From Sphingomonadales bacterium (GTDB taxonomy: Bacteria > Pseudomonadota > Alphaproteobacteria > Sphingomonadales > Sphingomonadaceae): a stretch of DNA of 64,000 nt. The position numbers were made by a program, and so were the translations under genes. Positions 37,381 through 46,273 of the stretch are shown here, piece by piece (the first letter of the stretch is position 1; each line of letters opens with the position of its first letter). The stretch is taken from assembly GCA_016714795.1 (NCBI GenBank), contig JADKCA010000001.1, positions 558,001 to 622,000 on the forward strand, read 5' to 3'. The notes beneath the pieces are model-generated. The model did no database searches. It was not told the DNA's origin and saw nothing but the letters and a program-made list of their open reading frames with translations.

Positions 37381-37928
37381 TTGATCTGCTCCAAAATCGC
37401 ATCCACCGTCGCATCATGCGGCCCGGACTGGCTGGTGACGTGGATGGGTGCCTGTGCATAGATGGGGTTCCGGATCGCGGCGAGATCAGCCAGAGCCTCT
37501 GCCGCATTCCGGCCTGCCAGCAGCGGACGATTGTCGCGCCGCGAGACGCGCTCCGCCAGCGTCGCAATATCTGCGTCAATCCAGACGGTGACGGCCTTGG
37601 ACAAGAGCAGCGCTCGCGTGGCGTCATTCATGAACGCGCCACCACCGGTCGCCAGGATTTTGGGACTGCCGTCAATCAGGCGGGCAATCACCCGACGTTC
37701 CCCGTCTCGGAAAATCGCTTCGCCATAGCGTTCGAAAATCTCGGGAATGCTCAAGCCTGCTGCGCGCTCAATCTCGTGATCAGCATCGATAAAGGGAAGA
37801 TGCAGCCGCTGCGCCAGACGCTTTCCGATGCTCGTCTTTCCCACACCCATCAGCCCCACCAGCGCGATGGTTTGCGCGGCGGCATTGCGGCCCGGCAGAG
37901 GGGGCTGGAAGGCGGAATCGGCGGTCAT
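37377..37928 (-). CDS. aroK: Shikimate kinase
   Basis: A 183-residue P-loop kinase phosphorylating shikimate. Walker A is GLMGVGKT at residues 25-32; the substrate DxD-like site reads FIDADHEIE, and GGGAFM follows. The N-terminal 20 residues are an unremarkable extension. It starts an aroK-aroB operon on the minus strand, divergent from the gene at 38002. Confidence 0.94.
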   Translation of the reverse strand: MTADSAFQPPLPGRNAAAQTIALVGLMGVGKTSIGKRLAQRLHLPFIDADHEIERAAGLSIPEIFERYGEAIFRDGERRVIARLIDGSPKILATGGGAFMNDATRALLLSKAVTVWIDADIATLAERVSRRDNRPLLAGRNAAEALADLAAIRNPIYAQAPIHVTSQSGPHDATVDAILEQIK

Positions 37929-38001
37929 GCTGGCGGGGGGCTATACACGGCATGGTCAAATGGGGCAAAAGGTGGGGATCAAGGGCAATCGTCGGTTGAA
38001 A

Positions 38002-38133
38002 ATGTCTCAAATGTTAAAGTGGTCGCTGGTGGCACTGGCCGTGTTTGGCGTGCTTTGGTTCCTCCAGTCCAGGGTTGGTTCCCAAGACCTTGCCCGTCAG
38101 GAAATTGCGGTGGACGCCAATGCGATTCGGTAA
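38002..38133 (+). CDS. Small single-helix membrane protein
   Basis: A 43-residue protein with one membrane helix (about residues 5-20, LKWSLVALAVFGVLWFL) and a short charged tail. It overlaps the start of the next gene by 14 bases, suggesting coupling. No strong ribosome site is visible, and an ATG at 38011 is an alternative start. Not recognised; accepted mainly because of the helix and the position. Confidence 0.45.
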   Translation: MSQMLKWSLVALAVFGVLWFLQSRVGSQDLARQEIAVDANAIR

Positions 38134-40009
38134 ACCCGTCATCGTGGCCCTGCTGGCCACGGCATCGTTCGGCCTGCTGGCCTTGCCCGTGCTGGGTCAG
38201 GGTGCGCCCGAATCGATCCTTCCGCCCGGATTTGGAGATCCGGCGGATTCACGGCCTGCGGCCAAGCCGTCCGGTAAACCATCCGCGCCGCGCCCTGCTT
38301 CGGCGGCTCCGTCGCGCGAGCCCGCCGCGCCGCGGCTCGATATCGATATTGATGCCGCAGAGCGGTCCAGTGCGGCCTCCAGCGAAATCTCCGGTTCGGG
38401 CAGCGCGCGCGCCGCATCGGGTGGTGCCGGGGCCTCCGTGCAGGTGGCGGACGGAACGGAGGAAACGAACGGGGAAGACCTTCTCGACGTGCCCATCATG
38501 CCTGATTTGCCGCCCTATGCGCGGCGCCCTGTTGAGTTCGTGGGTGTTATCGGTCCCGAAAGCGACGGGCTGGAGGCCGATGCTTTCGGAGCGTCGCAAG
38601 GGGCCTATCTCGCGCATGTCCTGAAAGGCATCAACGCGCCGATCGCCTCGCGCTGGGCATCGATCATGCTGCGTCGGACACTGCTGACTCGGGCCAAGGC
38701 CCCTGTCGGCATCGATCCGGCAGACTGGGTTGCCGAACGAACCTGGCTGCTGCTGAAAATGGGAGAGGCTGATCCCGCACGCATGCTGGCGCAGGGCATC
38801 GATTCCGACCGCCAGAGCACCCGCATGCGCGATATGGCGCTGCAGGCGGCGCTGGCGACTGCTGATCCGGCGAGCGCCTGCCCGGCGGTTGAACATGCGC
38901 CGGGCGTGTACAAGGAAGCGCAATGGATGCTGGCCCGCGCCGTGTGCAACGCGCTTTCGGGCGAATCCGCGCAAGCCGCCGCTCTGGTCGATTCGGTGGC
39001 GGACAAGGGGCTGGCCAAGCAGATCGACACGTTGCTGGCAGAAAAAGTCGTGGGGGCTGCCGGAAACACGCGGCGCTCGGTGAAAATCCAGTGGGACAAG
39101 GTCTCGAAGCTGACCAACTGGCGCTTCGGCATGGCGACGGCGACGGGCGTCGAGATTCCGGCCACTTTGCTGCCGGCGGATGCGTGGCGGTTGCGAGCAT
39201 GGCGGGCTCGCGCACCTTTGCGCACGGCAAGTGCGCGGATGGATGATGCCCTGATTGCGGCGGGTATGGGCGTGTTCTCCAATCAGGCAATGGTTGACCT
39301 GTACGGGGCTGCCTATGATGAAACCGATCCTGCCGAACGTGCGGGCAAGCCCTTTATGGCTCTGCGCCAAGCCTATGCCGGTGACAATTCAGGTGACAGG
39401 CTGGAAGCATTGCGCAGCCTGTGGGGTGAAACCAGCGCCGAAACAATCGAGGGCTATGGCCGTCTTGTACTGACCGCGCGTGCTGTCGCGCTGTTGCGGC
39501 CCGAGGCGGGACTTGCCGATGCTGCGGACCAGATTGTCTCTTCGCTGCTGACTGCCGGATTTGTTGATCAGGCGACCGGCTGGCTGAATTCGGTGGATGA
39601 GGGCTCTCCGGCCTGGGCGCAGATTGTCTCGGCCAATCCGGATGCGGTTTCAGCTGTTGATTCGGGTGACATCACCAGCCTTGATGAAGGCAAGTCTGGC
39701 AAGCGCGCGAAGTTCTTTCTGGCCGCCATGGCCGGGCTGGGCAAGATTAATACTGAACAGGCCAATGACGCAGCGGAATCGCTGGAAGTCGCGCTGGGGC
39801 GGCAAGACGCGTGGACGCGCGCCCTTGAAAAGGCCGTCATGGCAGGTGAGCAGGGCACGGTCGTCGTGCTGGCAGCGCTGGGATTGCAGGGCAATGCCTG
39901 GGGGGCGGTTGATCCGGTGTATCTCTATCGTGCCGTATCTGCGCTCAACCGGGTCGGCCTGCAGAGCGAAGCGCGCCTGATTGCCGCTGAAGCCGTAGCG
40001 CGAGGATAG
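38120..40009 (+). CDS. Conserved-looking exported protein of unknown function
   Basis: A 629-residue protein beginning with a signal peptide (MRFGKPVIVALLATASFG, cut near VLGQ-GA). Next is a Pro/Ala/Ser-rich low-complexity linker (about residues 35-110). After that it is an all-helical, Ala-rich region resembling a solenoid of helical hairpins. I recognise no catalytic motif. It lies between the divergent aroK-aroB pair and xerD, eight bases before xerD, so it may share that transcript. A periplasmic scaffold role is only a guess. Confidence 0.75.
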   Translation: MRFGKPVIVALLATASFGLLALPVLGQGAPESILPPGFGDPADSRPAAKPSGKPSAPRPASAAPSREPAAPRLDIDIDAAERSSAASSEISGSGSARAASGGAGASVQVADGTEETNGEDLLDVPIMPDLPPYARRPVEFVGVIGPESDGLEADAFGASQGAYLAHVLKGINAPIASRWASIMLRRTLLTRAKAPVGIDPADWVAERTWLLLKMGEADPARMLAQGIDSDRQSTRMRDMALQAALATADPASACPAVEHAPGVYKEAQWMLARAVCNALSGESAQAAALVDSVADKGLAKQIDTLLAEKVVGAAGNTRRSVKIQWDKVSKLTNWRFGMATATGVEIPATLLPADAWRLRAWRARAPLRTASARMDDALIAAGMGVFSNQAMVDLYGAAYDETDPAERAGKPFMALRQAYAGDNSGDRLEALRSLWGETSAETIEGYGRLVLTARAVALLRPEAGLADAADQIVSSLLTAGFVDQATGWLNSVDEGSPAWAQIVSANPDAVSAVDSGDITSLDEGKSGKRAKFFLAAMAGLGKINTEQANDAAESLEVALGRQDAWTRALEKAVMAGEQGTVVVLAALGLQGNAWGAVDPVYLYRAVSALNRVGLQSEARLIAAEAVARG

Positions 40010-40017
40010 GAATCGCC

Positions 40018-40908
40018 GTGTCGAATGACCCGGCCCTGATCGACCGCTTTCTGGAAATGATGGCGGTTGAGGCCGGGGCCGCTGCCAATACCTTGGCCGC
40101 TTATGAGCGCGATCTGCGGGCGGTCTCGGAAGCTCTGCATGGCAGACTCGCAATCGCGGACGCCGACGATCTGGCGCGCATTGGCGAAGATTGGGCATCG
40201 CTGGCCCGCTCGACCGTCGCGCGCAAATCGGCCTGTTTGCGGCGCTTTTATGGATTTCTGGCAGATGAGCGGTTGCGCGGGGATGATCCGTCCCATGCCT
40301 TGCCGCGCGTGGGGGCGAGGCGCGCACTGCCCAAGGTTCTCAACCAGCCGGATGTGGAGGCACTGATCGCCGCCGCGGCCGAATTCGGCCCCGGCGAAGC
40401 GGGGCGTTTGCGCACGGTGGCACTGATGGAGCTGCTTTATGGCTCAGGCCTGCGCGCGACCGAACTCGTGTCTCTCGACATCCGGGCCTTTGCCGCAGAC
40501 AGGCCGTGGCTGATTCTCAAGGGAAAGGGCGGCAAGGAGCGGTTGGTTCCCTTGTCAGACCGCGCGCGCGCCGCCGTCAGCGCGTGGCTTAAGGAGCGGC
40601 CACAGGGGACATGGTGGCTGTTTCCCTCACGCAAAGCGCATCTGAGCCGAATCAGATTGTATCAGCTGGTGCAGGAGCTTGCAGTGCGGGCTGGCATTCC
40701 GCCAGAGCGCGTCAGCCCGCATGTGTTGCGCCATGCCTTTGCGTCTCACCTGCTGGAAGGCGGCGCGGATTTGCGCGCGCTCCAGATGATGCTGGGCCAT
40801 GCCGATATCGCGACGACAGAAATATACACACATGTCTCTACCAAGCGGCTGGTTGATCTGGTCAACAAGGCGCATCCCCTCGTTGACGCACTGCCAGACC
40901 GGGCCTAA
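40018..40908 (+). CDS. xerD: Tyrosine recombinase XerD
   Basis: A 296-residue site-specific recombinase that resolves chromosome dimers at dif. The catalytic set is complete: Arg146 (GSGLRATEL), Lys170, His235 and Arg238 (HVLRH), His261, and the nucleophile Tyr270. The N-terminal SAM-like core-binding domain covers about residues 1-95. Length and spacing fit XerD rather than a phage integrase. accA follows nine bases later. Confidence 0.93.
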   Translation: MSNDPALIDRFLEMMAVEAGAAANTLAAYERDLRAVSEALHGRLAIADADDLARIGEDWASLARSTVARKSACLRRFYGFLADERLRGDDPSHALPRVGARRALPKVLNQPDVEALIAAAAEFGPGEAGRLRTVALMELLYGSGLRATELVSLDIRAFAADRPWLILKGKGGKERLVPLSDRARAAVSAWLKERPQGTWWLFPSRKAHLSRIRLYQLVQELAVRAGIPPERVSPHVLRHAFASHLLEGGADLRALQMMLGHADIATTEIYTHVSTKRLVDLVNKAHPLVDALPDRA

Positions 40909-40917
40909 CGCGGGCAC

Positions 40918-41865
40918 ATGCAGACCTATCTTGAATTCGAGCGCCCGTATGCAGACCTTCAGACGCGCATTTCCGAGCTGCGTGTCAGTGCCGAAGCGGG
41001 CGATGCGGACATCGATTCCGAGCTGGAAAAGCTGGAAGCCAAGGCCGAACGCATTCTGGCGGACACCTATGCCAAGCTGACACCGTGGCAAAAGACGCAG
41101 GTGGCGCGGCATCCCAGCCGCCCGCATTTCAAGCATTTCACGAGCCGCATGGTGGAAGACTTCACCCCGCTTGCCGGAGATCGCGCCTTTGCCGATGATC
41201 AGGCGATTCTGGGCGGACTGGCGCGATTTCGCGGCCGCAAGGTGATGGTGATCGGCCATGAAAAGGGTGACGACACCGCCTCTCGCATCAAGCATAATTT
41301 CGGCATGGGCAAGCCGGAAGGCTATCGCAAGGCGATCCGTCTGGTCGAACTGGCGGACCGGTTCAACCTGCCGGTCGTGACTTTGGTGGACACGTCCGGC
41401 GCATTCCCCGGCATTCAGGCCGAAGAGCGCGGGCAGGCGGAAGCGATTGCGCGGTCCACCGAAGCCTGCCTCAATCTGGGCGTGCCGATGGTCGCGGCGA
41501 TTGTGGGTGAAGGCGGTTCGGGCGGGGCCATTGCGCTGGCCGCGGGCAACCGCGTGCTGATGATGGCAAACGCTGTCTATTCGGTCATTTCGCCGGAAGG
41601 TTGCGCGTCGATCCTGTGGCGGACCAACGAAAAGGCCGCCGATGCCGCAGAAGCCATGAAGATGACAGCGGATGATCTGCTGGCTCTGCGCGTGATCGAC
41701 GCAGTGGTTCCCGAGCCGCTGGGCGGCGCGCATCGTTCTCCTGATGTGGCCATCGACCTGCTGGCGGATGCAGTGGAAGCCGCGCTTGAGTCGCTCGATG
41801 GTCTGTCGCGCGATGAACTGCGCGCCGACCGACGTCGGAAATTCCTTGCGATGGGCGCTCTCTAG
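40918..41865 (+). CDS. accA: Acetyl-CoA carboxylase carboxyltransferase subunit alpha
   Basis: A 315-residue alpha subunit of the carboxyltransferase that makes malonyl-CoA for fatty acid synthesis. Motifs LVDTSGAFPGIQAEERGQ, GEGGSGGAIALA and ISPEGCASILWR are intact. It acts with AccD, which is not in the window. It follows xerD directly, and the M48 protease follows in the same direction. Confidence 0.96.
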   Translation: MQTYLEFERPYADLQTRISELRVSAEAGDADIDSELEKLEAKAERILADTYAKLTPWQKTQVARHPSRPHFKHFTSRMVEDFTPLAGDRAFADDQAILGGLARFRGRKVMVIGHEKGDDTASRIKHNFGMGKPEGYRKAIRLVELADRFNLPVVTLVDTSGAFPGIQAEERGQAEAIARSTEACLNLGVPMVAAIVGEGGSGGAIALAAGNRVLMMANAVYSVISPEGCASILWRTNEKAADAAEAMKMTADDLLALRVIDAVVPEPLGGAHRSPDVAIDLLADAVEAALESLDGLSRDELRADRRRKFLAMGAL

Positions 41866-41907
41866 CCTCAATATCCGGAGCCTGAGTGCAGGTAACGGAG
41901 TGTGAGC

Positions 41908-43368
41908 ATGAAGAAGGTTTTCCTGATCGGTGTGGCCCTGATTGCAGTCGGGGCGAAAAAGCCCAAGGACGCTCTGCCTGTTGCACAGCCGATGACTGCG
42001 TCCGACAAGGCGACCGGAGCCAAGGCGCACCCGGAAATCCTGAAGGAATTTGGCGGGGCTTATGAAGGCTCCCAAGTCATCTATGTGCGTAGCGTGGGGC
42101 AAAAGATTGCAGTGCAATCCGGCCTGTCCAACGCGCAGGGCGATTTCACGGTCACGCTGCTCAATTCCTCGGTCAACAACGCGTTCGCGCTGCCCGGCGG
42201 CTTTGTGTACGTTACCCGTGAATTGATGGGGCTGATGAACAGCGAGGCTGAACTCGCCTCGGTGTTGGGGCATGAAGTGGGCCATGTGGCGGCCCGCCAT
42301 GCGCAGTCCCGCAACAAGCGCGCGACCATGGGCGGTCTGGGCGCAATTGCGGCAACGGTGCTGGGCGGTGTGCTCGCAGGCAATCAAGGTGCGCAACTGG
42401 GCCAGCAACTCGGCGGCAATCTGGCGACACGCTGGGTGATGGGATTCTCGCGCTCGCAGGAATATCAGGCGGATGATCTGGGCGTCGCCTATCTGGCGAA
42501 GGCGGGTTATGATCCCAATGCGGCATCGACGATGCTGGCGGCACTCGCCGCGCAGACTGCGCTTGATGCCAAGGTGCAGGGGCGTGGAGACAGCAAACTT
42601 CCCGCCTGGGCCAGCACGCACCCCGATCCGGCCAGCCGCGTGGTACGCGCCGCGCAGAAGGCTGCCGCCTCCAAACCGGTGGGCAAGGCGCTGAATGCGG
42701 ATGTGTTCATCAACCAGCTGGACGGCCTGCTTTATGACGATGACCCGAAGCAGGGCATTGTCGAAGGGCAGGAGTTCATCCATCCGGATCTGAAGCTGAA
42801 ATTCACAGCGCCGGCAGGCTTTGCGCTTTCCAACGGGACCGACGCCGTTACCGTCAGTGGCAGCACCGGGCAGGCCAGCTTCAGCGGTGGTGCCTATACC
42901 GGCGACATGGATGCCTTTGTGGCGAGTGTTTTCAAGGCGATTGGCGGGCAGAATGCTGCGCTTGATTATGGCAGCGTGAAACGCACCACAATCAATGGGC
43001 TTCCTGTGGGCTATGCTGCTGCGACCGCAACCACCCAATCCGGGCAGATGACGGTGACGGTCTATGGCTATGAGTTTTCGAAGTCGCAGGCGTATTTCAT
43101 CTACGCGATCACTCCGGCCAATGCGGCAACGCCCTTCACCTCTCTGTTCGAGAGCGTGCGGCGGATCAGCGATGCCGAGGCGGCTGCAGTCAAGCCGCGC
43201 GTGCTGGATATTGTGACGGTGAAGAAGGGCGATACGATTGCATCGCTATCGGCCAAGATGGCCTATTCCACGTTCAAGACAGAACGCTTTGTAACGCTGA
43301 ATGCGCTGAGTGCCGGTCAGGCGCTGCCGGTGGGGCGTAAGGTCAAGATTGTCACATACAAGAATTAA
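41908..43368 (+). CDS. M48-family metalloprotease with C-terminal LysM-like domain
   Basis: A 486-residue zinc protease. An N-terminal hydrophobic segment (residues 3-15) gives export or anchoring. The zinc site HEVGH is at 122-126 with the third ligand in an EYQAD motif near 190. The C-terminal part (VKKGDTIASLSAKM) resembles a LysM peptidoglycan-binding domain. Related BepA/YfgC proteins degrade misassembled outer-membrane proteins. The start ATG at 41908 has a GGAGTG ribosome site. The usual lipobox Cys is missing from the N-terminus. Confidence 0.87.
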   Translation: MKKVFLIGVALIAVGAKKPKDALPVAQPMTASDKATGAKAHPEILKEFGGAYEGSQVIYVRSVGQKIAVQSGLSNAQGDFTVTLLNSSVNNAFALPGGFVYVTRELMGLMNSEAELASVLGHEVGHVAARHAQSRNKRATMGGLGAIAATVLGGVLAGNQGAQLGQQLGGNLATRWVMGFSRSQEYQADDLGVAYLAKAGYDPNAASTMLAALAAQTALDAKVQGRGDSKLPAWASTHPDPASRVVRAAQKAAASKPVGKALNADVFINQLDGLLYDDDPKQGIVEGQEFIHPDLKLKFTAPAGFALSNGTDAVTVSGSTGQASFSGGAYTGDMDAFVASVFKAIGGQNAALDYGSVKRTTINGLPVGYAAATATTQSGQMTVTVYGYEFSKSQAYFIYAITPANAATPFTSLFESVRRISDAEAAAVKPRVLDIVTVKKGDTIASLSAKMAYSTFKTERFVTLNALSAGQALPVGRKVKIVTYKN

Positions 43369-43393
43369 TGATCACCATTTTTGCAGACAAAAA

Positions 43394-43428
43394 GAAACGG
43401 CGGCAATTGCTTGCCGCCGTTTCCTTTT
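43394..43428 (+). terminator. Rho-independent terminator after the M48 protease
   Basis: A 13-base stem (GAAACGGCGGCAA and its complement) with a TTGC loop is followed by CTTTTT. It lies 25 bases past the protease stop and could also serve the convergent pilin gene. Confidence 0.85.
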
Positions 43429-43455
43429 TGGTTTGGAATAATCCCAGAAGGATTA

Positions 43456-43620
43456 TTAGCCAGCCATGTCGGACTTGACCTGGCCGAAGGTCGAACCGAC
43501 CTGCGAACCCAGCGTGTCCATCGAGCTCACGGCGGCAACCGCGATCAGAGCGGCCAGCAGGCCGTATTCGATGGCGGTCGCGCCCTTGGAGTCACGGAAC
43601 ATTTTGCGGAAATTCTTCAT
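43456..43620 (-). CDS. Flp/Fap-family type IVb pilin, copy 1
   Basis: A 54-residue pilin precursor. A short positive leader (KNFRKMFRDSKG) precedes the prepilin-like ATAIEYGLLAALIAVAA segment with the conserved Glu5 and Tyr6 of Flp pilins. The TadV-type cleavage site is Gly-Ala. It is too short for the main gene listing but clearly a gene. A second Flp gene lies 134 bases upstream on the same strand. No tad or cpa assembly genes are in the window. Confidence 0.88.
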   Translation of the reverse strand: MKNFRKMFRDSKGATAIEYGLLAALIAVAAVSSMDTLGSQVGSTFGQVKSDMAG

Positions 43621-43754
43621 TTTTGGTCTCCTGAGTTTTGCTTCAACTACCCGGTTGAAAGTGTGTTTGCGCTTCCAACGAGGTTTTTTCTATCGGCAAT
43701 GTGTTGAGAAAGGTTTAACGGGTTGATCGTTTTTTCGGACGTGCCCAGATGCTA

Positions 43755-43925
43755 TTACGGAGCGGACATCGTTGTTTCGACATCGCCCCACATGGCAATG
43801 GTCTCATCAGCAACGCTTGACATGGCCGGAACTGCGGCAATCACGATCAGCGAGATGATCATCCCGTATTCAAGTGCGGTTGCCCCGCGGTTGTCGCGGC
43901 GCAGGCGCTGCAAGAGTTGCTTCAT
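43755..43925 (-). CDS. Flp/Fap-family type IVb pilin, copy 2
   Basis: A 56-residue pilin precursor with a leader LLQRLRRDNRG, then ATALEYGMIISLIVIAA with the Flp Glu-Tyr pair. I start at the ATG of MKQLLQRLRR; the longer upstream in-frame reading is antisense to the MutT gene. Together with the pilin at 43456-43620 it forms a tandem Flp pair separate from any tad assembly locus. Confidence 0.85.
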   Translation of the reverse strand: MKQLLQRLRRDNRGATALEYGMIISLIVIAAVPAMSSVADETIAMWGDVETTMSAP

Positions 43926-44004
43926 CTTCGTTCCCCGGTCGTCCGTTCCCATGGACAACGGCAAGGTGATATTCGAACGATAGTTAATGATTGGTTGAAC
44001 TGAG

Positions 44005-44439
44005 ATGGTGAACAGTAAAAATAGTTTAACAGTGGTGGCAGCGGCCTTGCCGGACAATGAAGGGCGTGTATTGCTGCAACAACGGCCTGAAGGTAGTGCG
44101 ATGGCTGGTTTGTGGGAGTTTCCCGGGGGAAAAGTAGAGCCGGGGGAAAGCCCGGAAGCCGCCTTGGTTCGGGAATTGCACGAGGAGTTGGGCATCGCGG
44201 CGAACCCCGAAACGCTGGTGCCGATCACCTTTGCAACGGTTAACGCAGGCGACAAGGCGCTGATTCTGCTGCTTTATGGCTGCCCTGACTGGGTTGGAGA
44301 GCCTGTGGCACTCCACGCCACGGCGTTGCGATGGGAGCGCCCGGTCATGATGGACGCCCTGCCGATGCCGCCTGCGGACTATCCCATGGTCACGCTGCTT
44401 CAGGCCTGGCTGGAGCGCAGGGCCGCGCCACTGAGGTAA
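44005..44439 (+). CDS. Nudix hydrolase, MutT-like
   Basis: A 144-residue hydrolase with an intact Nudix box GX5EX7REUXEEXGU at about residues 41-63 (GKVEPGESPEAA through RELHEELGI). MutT-type proteins remove 8-oxo-dGTP from the nucleotide pool. Its 3' end overlaps the convergent methyltransferase gene by 40 bases. Function assigned by family. Confidence 0.88.
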   Translation: MVNSKNSLTVVAAALPDNEGRVLLQQRPEGSAMAGLWEFPGGKVEPGESPEAALVRELHEELGIAANPETLVPITFATVNAGDKALILLLYGCPDWVGEPVALHATALRWERPVMMDALPMPPADYPMVTLLQAWLERRAAPLR

Positions 44440-45182
44440 ACGGGGCAGAATGCTTCGGTCACGCGCCCGTCATCATCCTTCAGGGCATCAAAACGCGCCA
44501 TCCATTGGGCCAATGCTGCGCGGGGCAGGGGGTGGCGCTGGGTCAGGCAATTGCCGATCCCGTTCGCGCGCAGATCTGCGATATAGCGTGACCAGGCACC
44601 ATAGCGCGCGGGAATGATCTCCATATCTGCCACCGGCTCAGCAAATCCTGCGCGTGAGAGCAAATCTCCGGCAGCCCGCACATCGATTTGCGGATGAAGC
44701 CGCGCAACTTGCGCGCCCTCCGCCGCATAGGCCAGTTGCCGGAGCAAGGAGAGGCTGCCCGCGCCCAGAATGGCCCCGAAGAAGCGCCCGCCGGGGTTCA
44801 GCAGGCGGCGGATCAGGATCAGCGCACCGGGTACATCGTGCAGCGAATCCAGCGTGCCGCAGGCGAGGATCAAGTCAAAACGCGCGCCGCCCGTATCGAG
44901 GCGGTCTTCATCGCAGGCGAGCGCCGCGTGCGGCCAGTCCGCTGTCCAGCCCGGATCAATGCGCATGATCGTTTCGGCAGACAGACAGGGTGAGGTCGCC
45001 AGCGCGCCGAAATCCTCGCTCACCAGCAAGAGGCTCTTGGGAGAGGGGGCCGCTTCTGCCGCGCGCGCGGCCAACTCCTGCCACATGCGGTCAAGCAGCC
45101 AGCGGTCTTCCGGCGCGGCGCGGGCAACATGATGGCGGCGGACGCGGCGCGCAGCGCGGCTGAAAATCTCATCGGATGACAT
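44400..45182 (-). CDS. SAM-dependent methyltransferase, BioC/NDUFAF5-like
   Basis: A 260-residue class I methyltransferase from the ATG of MSSDEIFSRAARR. The core reads LLVSEDFGALA, DLILACGTLDSLHDVPGALI and LLNPGGRFFGAI. The family includes BioC and the mitochondrial complex I assembly factor NDUFAF5, which many alphaproteobacteria also carry. It diverges from comF with a seven-base overlap of 5' ends. The substrate is not clear from sequence. Confidence 0.8.
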   Translation of the reverse strand: MSSDEIFSRAARRVRRHHVARAAPEDRWLLDRMWQELAARAAEAAPSPKSLLLVSEDFGALATSPCLSAETIMRIDPGWTADWPHAALACDEDRLDTGGARFDLILACGTLDSLHDVPGALILIRRLLNPGGRFFGAILGAGSLSLLRQLAYAAEGAQVARLHPQIDVRAAGDLLSRAGFAEPVADMEIIPARYGAWSRYIADLRANGIGNCLTQRHPLPRAALAQWMARFDALKDDDGRVTEAFCPVYLSGAALRSSQA

Positions 45183-45226
45183 GGCGGGGGCTTGTGCCGT
45201 TTGCATCGAGCGGGAACAAGCGAAAC

Positions 45227-45955
45227 ATGAAGCTGCGCTCCATCATCAGCCGGGTCATCGCGTTCGCACTGCCACCGCGCTGTGCGGGGTGCGGCATGAT
45301 TGTGGAGCAGGATGATGAATTGTGCGCGCCCTGCTGGTCAGCGCTCGACTTTCTGGATGGAGAAGGGTGCGCCAGTTGCGGCGTACCGATGGGTCAGCCC
45401 GGCCTGATCTGCGGGCGATGCCTGCAAAGTCCGCCCGATCATGACGGCGCGCGTGCGGCAGTGGCCTATGGCGGGCTTGCGCGCGATCTGGTGGTGCGGC
45501 TCAAACACGGGCGGCGAATGGGGCTCGCCCGGCTGATGGCGCTGATCATGGCGCGTCATGCAGCGGGAATGCGGGATGCGCTGCTGGTGCCAGTGCCGCT
45601 TCATCGCTGGAGGATCTGGCGGCGGGGGTTCAACCAGTCGATGCTGCTCGCGCGGCACCTGTCCGCCCGCACCGGGCTGGCTGTGGACGCGCAGGTGCTG
45701 ACCCGTCGCAAAGCTACGCCCATGTTGGGGCCATTATCAGCACGGCAACGCGCCAAGGCCGTGAAAGGCGTGTTCGCGGTATCGCCAGAAGGCAGGCCAC
45801 GCATTGCCGGGCGGCACATTCTTCTGGTGGATGATGTGCATACCAGCGGGGCCACCGCGAACGCCTGCGCCAAGGCACTCAAACGGGCCGGGGCCGCCTC
45901 TGTCACGCTGCTGTGCTGGGCGCGTGTGTTGCAGGATGAAGGGCCGGGCAATTGA
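45227..45955 (+). CDS. comF: ComF family phosphoribosyltransferase-like protein
   Basis: A 242-residue protein from the ATG of MKLRSIISR. An N-terminal four-Cys zinc ribbon is seen as CAGCG, CAPCW, CASCG and CGRC, and the C-terminal PRTase fold has ILLVDDVHTSGAT as the PRPP-binding motif. ComF/GntX proteins take part in DNA uptake or handling of imported DNA. An in-frame upstream ATG at 45176 overlaps the methyltransferase gene and is less likely. Confidence 0.85.
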   Translation: MKLRSIISRVIAFALPPRCAGCGMIVEQDDELCAPCWSALDFLDGEGCASCGVPMGQPGLICGRCLQSPPDHDGARAAVAYGGLARDLVVRLKHGRRMGLARLMALIMARHAAGMRDALLVPVPLHRWRIWRRGFNQSMLLARHLSARTGLAVDAQVLTRRKATPMLGPLSARQRAKAVKGVFAVSPEGRPRIAGRHILLVDDVHTSGATANACAKALKRAGAASVTLLCWARVLQDEGPGN

Positions 45956-46003
45956 CAAGCGGCGCTGCCATCCACATCTGAGGGCGAGACAGGAGTTTCG
46001 CCC

Positions 46004-46264
46004 ATGCCACGCGTTGAAATCTACACCAAATTCCACTGCCCTTATTGTTCGCGCGCGAAGGCGCTGCTGCAGGCCAAGGGCGTGGTGTTTGAAGACTATG
46101 ACATTACCATGGGGGGCGAAAAGCGCACCGAAATGCTGGATCGCGTGCCGGGCCGCACCACGGTGCCGCAAATCTTCATCGGTGGCACTCATGTCGGCGG
46201 TTGCGATGATCTGATGGCGCTGGAGGCGGCGGGCAAGCTGGATCCGATGCTGGCTGCCGCCTGA
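46004..46264 (+). CDS. grxC: Glutaredoxin 3
   Basis: An 86-residue glutaredoxin with the dithiol active site CPYC at residues 12-15 and the conserved TVPQIFIGG and GCDDLMALE segments that bind glutathione. It reduces disulfides in the cytoplasm. It starts after a GACAGGAG ribosome site; the nitrilase gene follows nine bases later. Confidence 0.95.
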   Translation: MPRVEIYTKFHCPYCSRAKALLQAKGVVFEDYDITMGGEKRTEMLDRVPGRTTVPQIFIGGTHVGGCDDLMALEAAGKLDPMLAAA

Positions 46265-46273
46265 CCCCATATC

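Noticed and set aside
40018..40908. Tyrosine recombinase as an island integrase
   Set aside because: Length, complete core and neighbourhood (accA, aro genes) fit housekeeping XerD, and no att repeats are seen near it.
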